Assembly: GCA_027306955.1 (NCBI GenBank)
Contig: DAHUXX010000111.1
Location: 1 to 5,947, forward strand
DNA length: 5,947 nucleotides
Reading direction: 5' to 3'
DNA from: Acetobacteraceae bacterium
GTDB lineage: Bacteria > Pseudomonadota > Alphaproteobacteria > Acetobacterales > Acetobacteraceae
Shown piece by piece: positions 5,933 through 5,947 of the stretch; the stretch's first letter is position 1; each line of letters begins with the position of its first letter. Both the position numbers and the translations under genes were made by a program. The notes beneath the pieces were generated by a model. The model saw only the letters and a list, made by a program, of their open reading frames with translations. It had not been told where the DNA came from and ran no database searches.

Positions 5933-5947
5933 ATGAAGCGATCCAAG
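5933..5947 (+). CDS. Possible start of a divergent gene, cut by the window edge
   Basis: ATG 5933-5935 begins a frame reading MKRSK up to the right edge. It is preceded at ideal spacing by GGAGGG. If real, 5836-5932 is a divergent intergenic region of about 97 bp serving this gene and the lactonase-acylase-RDD operon. Five codons give no coding signal or family information, so the call rests on the ribosome site alone. Confidence 0.3.

Noticed and set aside
5836..5946. An N-terminal extension of the lactonase-like protein from TTG 5946
   Set aside because: The extra residues are proline-rich and encoded by the tandem repeats, and have no family counterpart. ATG 5835 has a good ribosome site and a typical family N-terminus.

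Overview
The window is very GC-rich (roughly 70% by eye) with densely packed genes and 4-bp overlaps at most junctions. The gene content points to an alphaproteobacterium, plausibly of the Rhodospirillales/Acetobacteraceae type: a Bpt/ATE-family aminoacyltransferase next to an RDD membrane protein, plus a penicillin-acylase-type hydrolase and an AHL-lactonase-like hydrolase. The taxonomic guess rests on gene content and composition only. The high GC produces many long shadow reading frames, which are left out.

Left part (1-1327, + strand): the last codons of an unidentified gene overlap, by GTGA, a complete M20-family ArgE/DapE-type deacylase of 425 residues. This gene converges tail-to-tail with the next one, and the two stop codons share the palindrome CTAG at 1324-1327.

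Middle (1324-2683, - strand): bpt, an N-degron aminoacyl-tRNA-protein transferase, lies downstream of a small RDD-family membrane protein. A gap of about 110 bp separates them and holds a 9-bp direct repeat and a weak promoter candidate for bpt.

Right part (2210-5835, - strand): three genes form a compact operon transcribed leftward: a metallo-beta-lactamase-fold lactonase-like enzyme, then (12 bp later) a membrane-anchored or exported penicillin-acylase-family Ntn hydrolase, then (ATGA overlap) the RDD protein. The first two belong to the two enzyme superfamilies known to destroy N-acyl homoserine lactones, by ring opening and by amide cleavage. A dual signal-degrading or amide/lactone scavenging unit is therefore a reasonable but unproven reading.

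Right edge (5836-5947): a short, less GC-rich leader carries several short tandem and dispersed repeats. It may be a divergent regulatory region, because a well-placed Shine-Dalgarno and ATG on the + strand start at 5921-5935 and run off the window. No RNA genes, CRISPR arrays, insertion sequences or convincing terminators were seen.
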